Made by a program: the position numbers and the translations under genes. From Ectobius pallidus (Eukaryota; Arthropoda; Insecta; Blattodea; Ectobiidae): a stretch of DNA of 64,000 nucleotides. The notes under the pieces are model-generated. The model was given only the letters and a program-made list of their open reading frames with translations, did not search any database and had not been told where the DNA came from. This document shows positions 63,475 through 64,000 of the stretch, in pieces (position 1 is the first letter of the stretch; every line of letters begins with the position of its first letter). The stretch covers positions 170,072,559-170,136,558 of the forward strand of contig CAXKWD010000002.1 in the NCBI GenBank assembly GCA_964059195.1. Reading direction: 5' to 3'.

Positions 63475-64000
63475 TATGATTATTCTTGATGTACCTAAAT
63501 TCACTGTTCAAATAAAAGTCCTTTGCTTGATGTTATTAAAAACTCTTTAGCTGTAAGTTATTACAACTAGTAGCACAATAACCACTCTTCAAAAGAATTG
63601 GCTGTATCTCAGCCACCACTTATGAATGATGTATTGCTGTGTGAGAAATTGATGTGTTTCACTTCACTCTGATTTTTGCTTGCTTGCCTCTTTGTAACTC
63701 TGCAACCAGCCACAGATTTTAACTTGCTTGACAAGAGACCAAGCTTCATTGCAAAGATGAAATGAAATACTGTCGCTATGAGTCACAAGCTCTTCATAAT
63801 CTGGTGGGTTTCATGGGGCCTAAAGAAACTGCAAGACCTGACGGAAAGAATATAGTAGTGCACTGGTAAGTCGTGCAGTTACGTAGTTGAGGAACTTCAG
63901 ATGTGTTTAGAGTGAAAGCAAAAGGAGAATGGAGAATTTTACCCTGAAGGAAGCTGAGGAGAAACTAAAATGTGGAGAGTTTGAATTATCAATGAACAAT
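63475..64000. other. window end, no gene recognised
   Basis: No recognised feature after the Penelope-like element. Confidence 0.35.

Overview
The window looks like insect nuclear DNA made almost entirely of interspersed repeats. It is AT-rich by eye, and I found no bacterial-style operons, no rRNA and no convincing complete host gene. The mix of copia, Jockey-like and RTE-like LINEs, Penelope, hAT, piggyBac, mariner, pogo/Tigger and tRNA-derived SINEs fits an arthropod. A large polyneopteran genome (cockroach or termite-like) is my guess only, helped by the many copies of the palindrome TAGGCCTA.

Layout. 1-16000: one possible host exon on the minus strand (1367-1502), then non-autonomous DNA transposons: hAT MITE 1664-2050, pogo-like 3617-4664, piggyBac-like 6985-7882 with a SINE inside it, hAT 8747-9915, mariner-derived MITE 11645-12141 and a TIR element 13893-14656. 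This part also holds a 186-bp Penelope-like palindrome (2168-2353) with a hammerhead ribozyme core, and a long inverted repeat (about 10150-11400) whose two arms each carry a 3'-terminal exon with splice acceptor and poly(A) signal. 16000-29000: decayed piggyBac transposase, a nearly intact 4.46-kb copia element (18957-23418, identical-length 219-bp LTRs, 5-bp target duplication), a solo LTR (23661-24559), a hAT transposase pseudogene and several tandem repeats. 29000-37100: three LINE insertions side by side, two of them bounded by exact target duplications (15 and 12 bp). 37900-43700: two large inverted repeats, a SINE, and a mariner with about 190-bp terminal repeats of which one is tandemly duplicated. 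43813-55847: a very old LTR retrotransposon of about 12 kb with LTRs of about 1 kb, whose coding part is no longer readable; it hosts three later insertions. 56000-64000: a decayed LINE, a SINE cluster, a hAT element and a Penelope-like element (61252-63462) with RT and GIY-YIG endonuclease bounded by inverted pseudo-LTRs.

The genes do not form a pathway. They are independent selfish elements, most broken, and the nesting gives a relative order of insertion. The items most worth following are the hammerhead-like cores at Penelope-type inverted ends, the inverted terminal-exon pair as a possible hairpin-RNA source, and the internally deleted mariner that keeps an open frame joining its DNA-binding head to its C-terminus.
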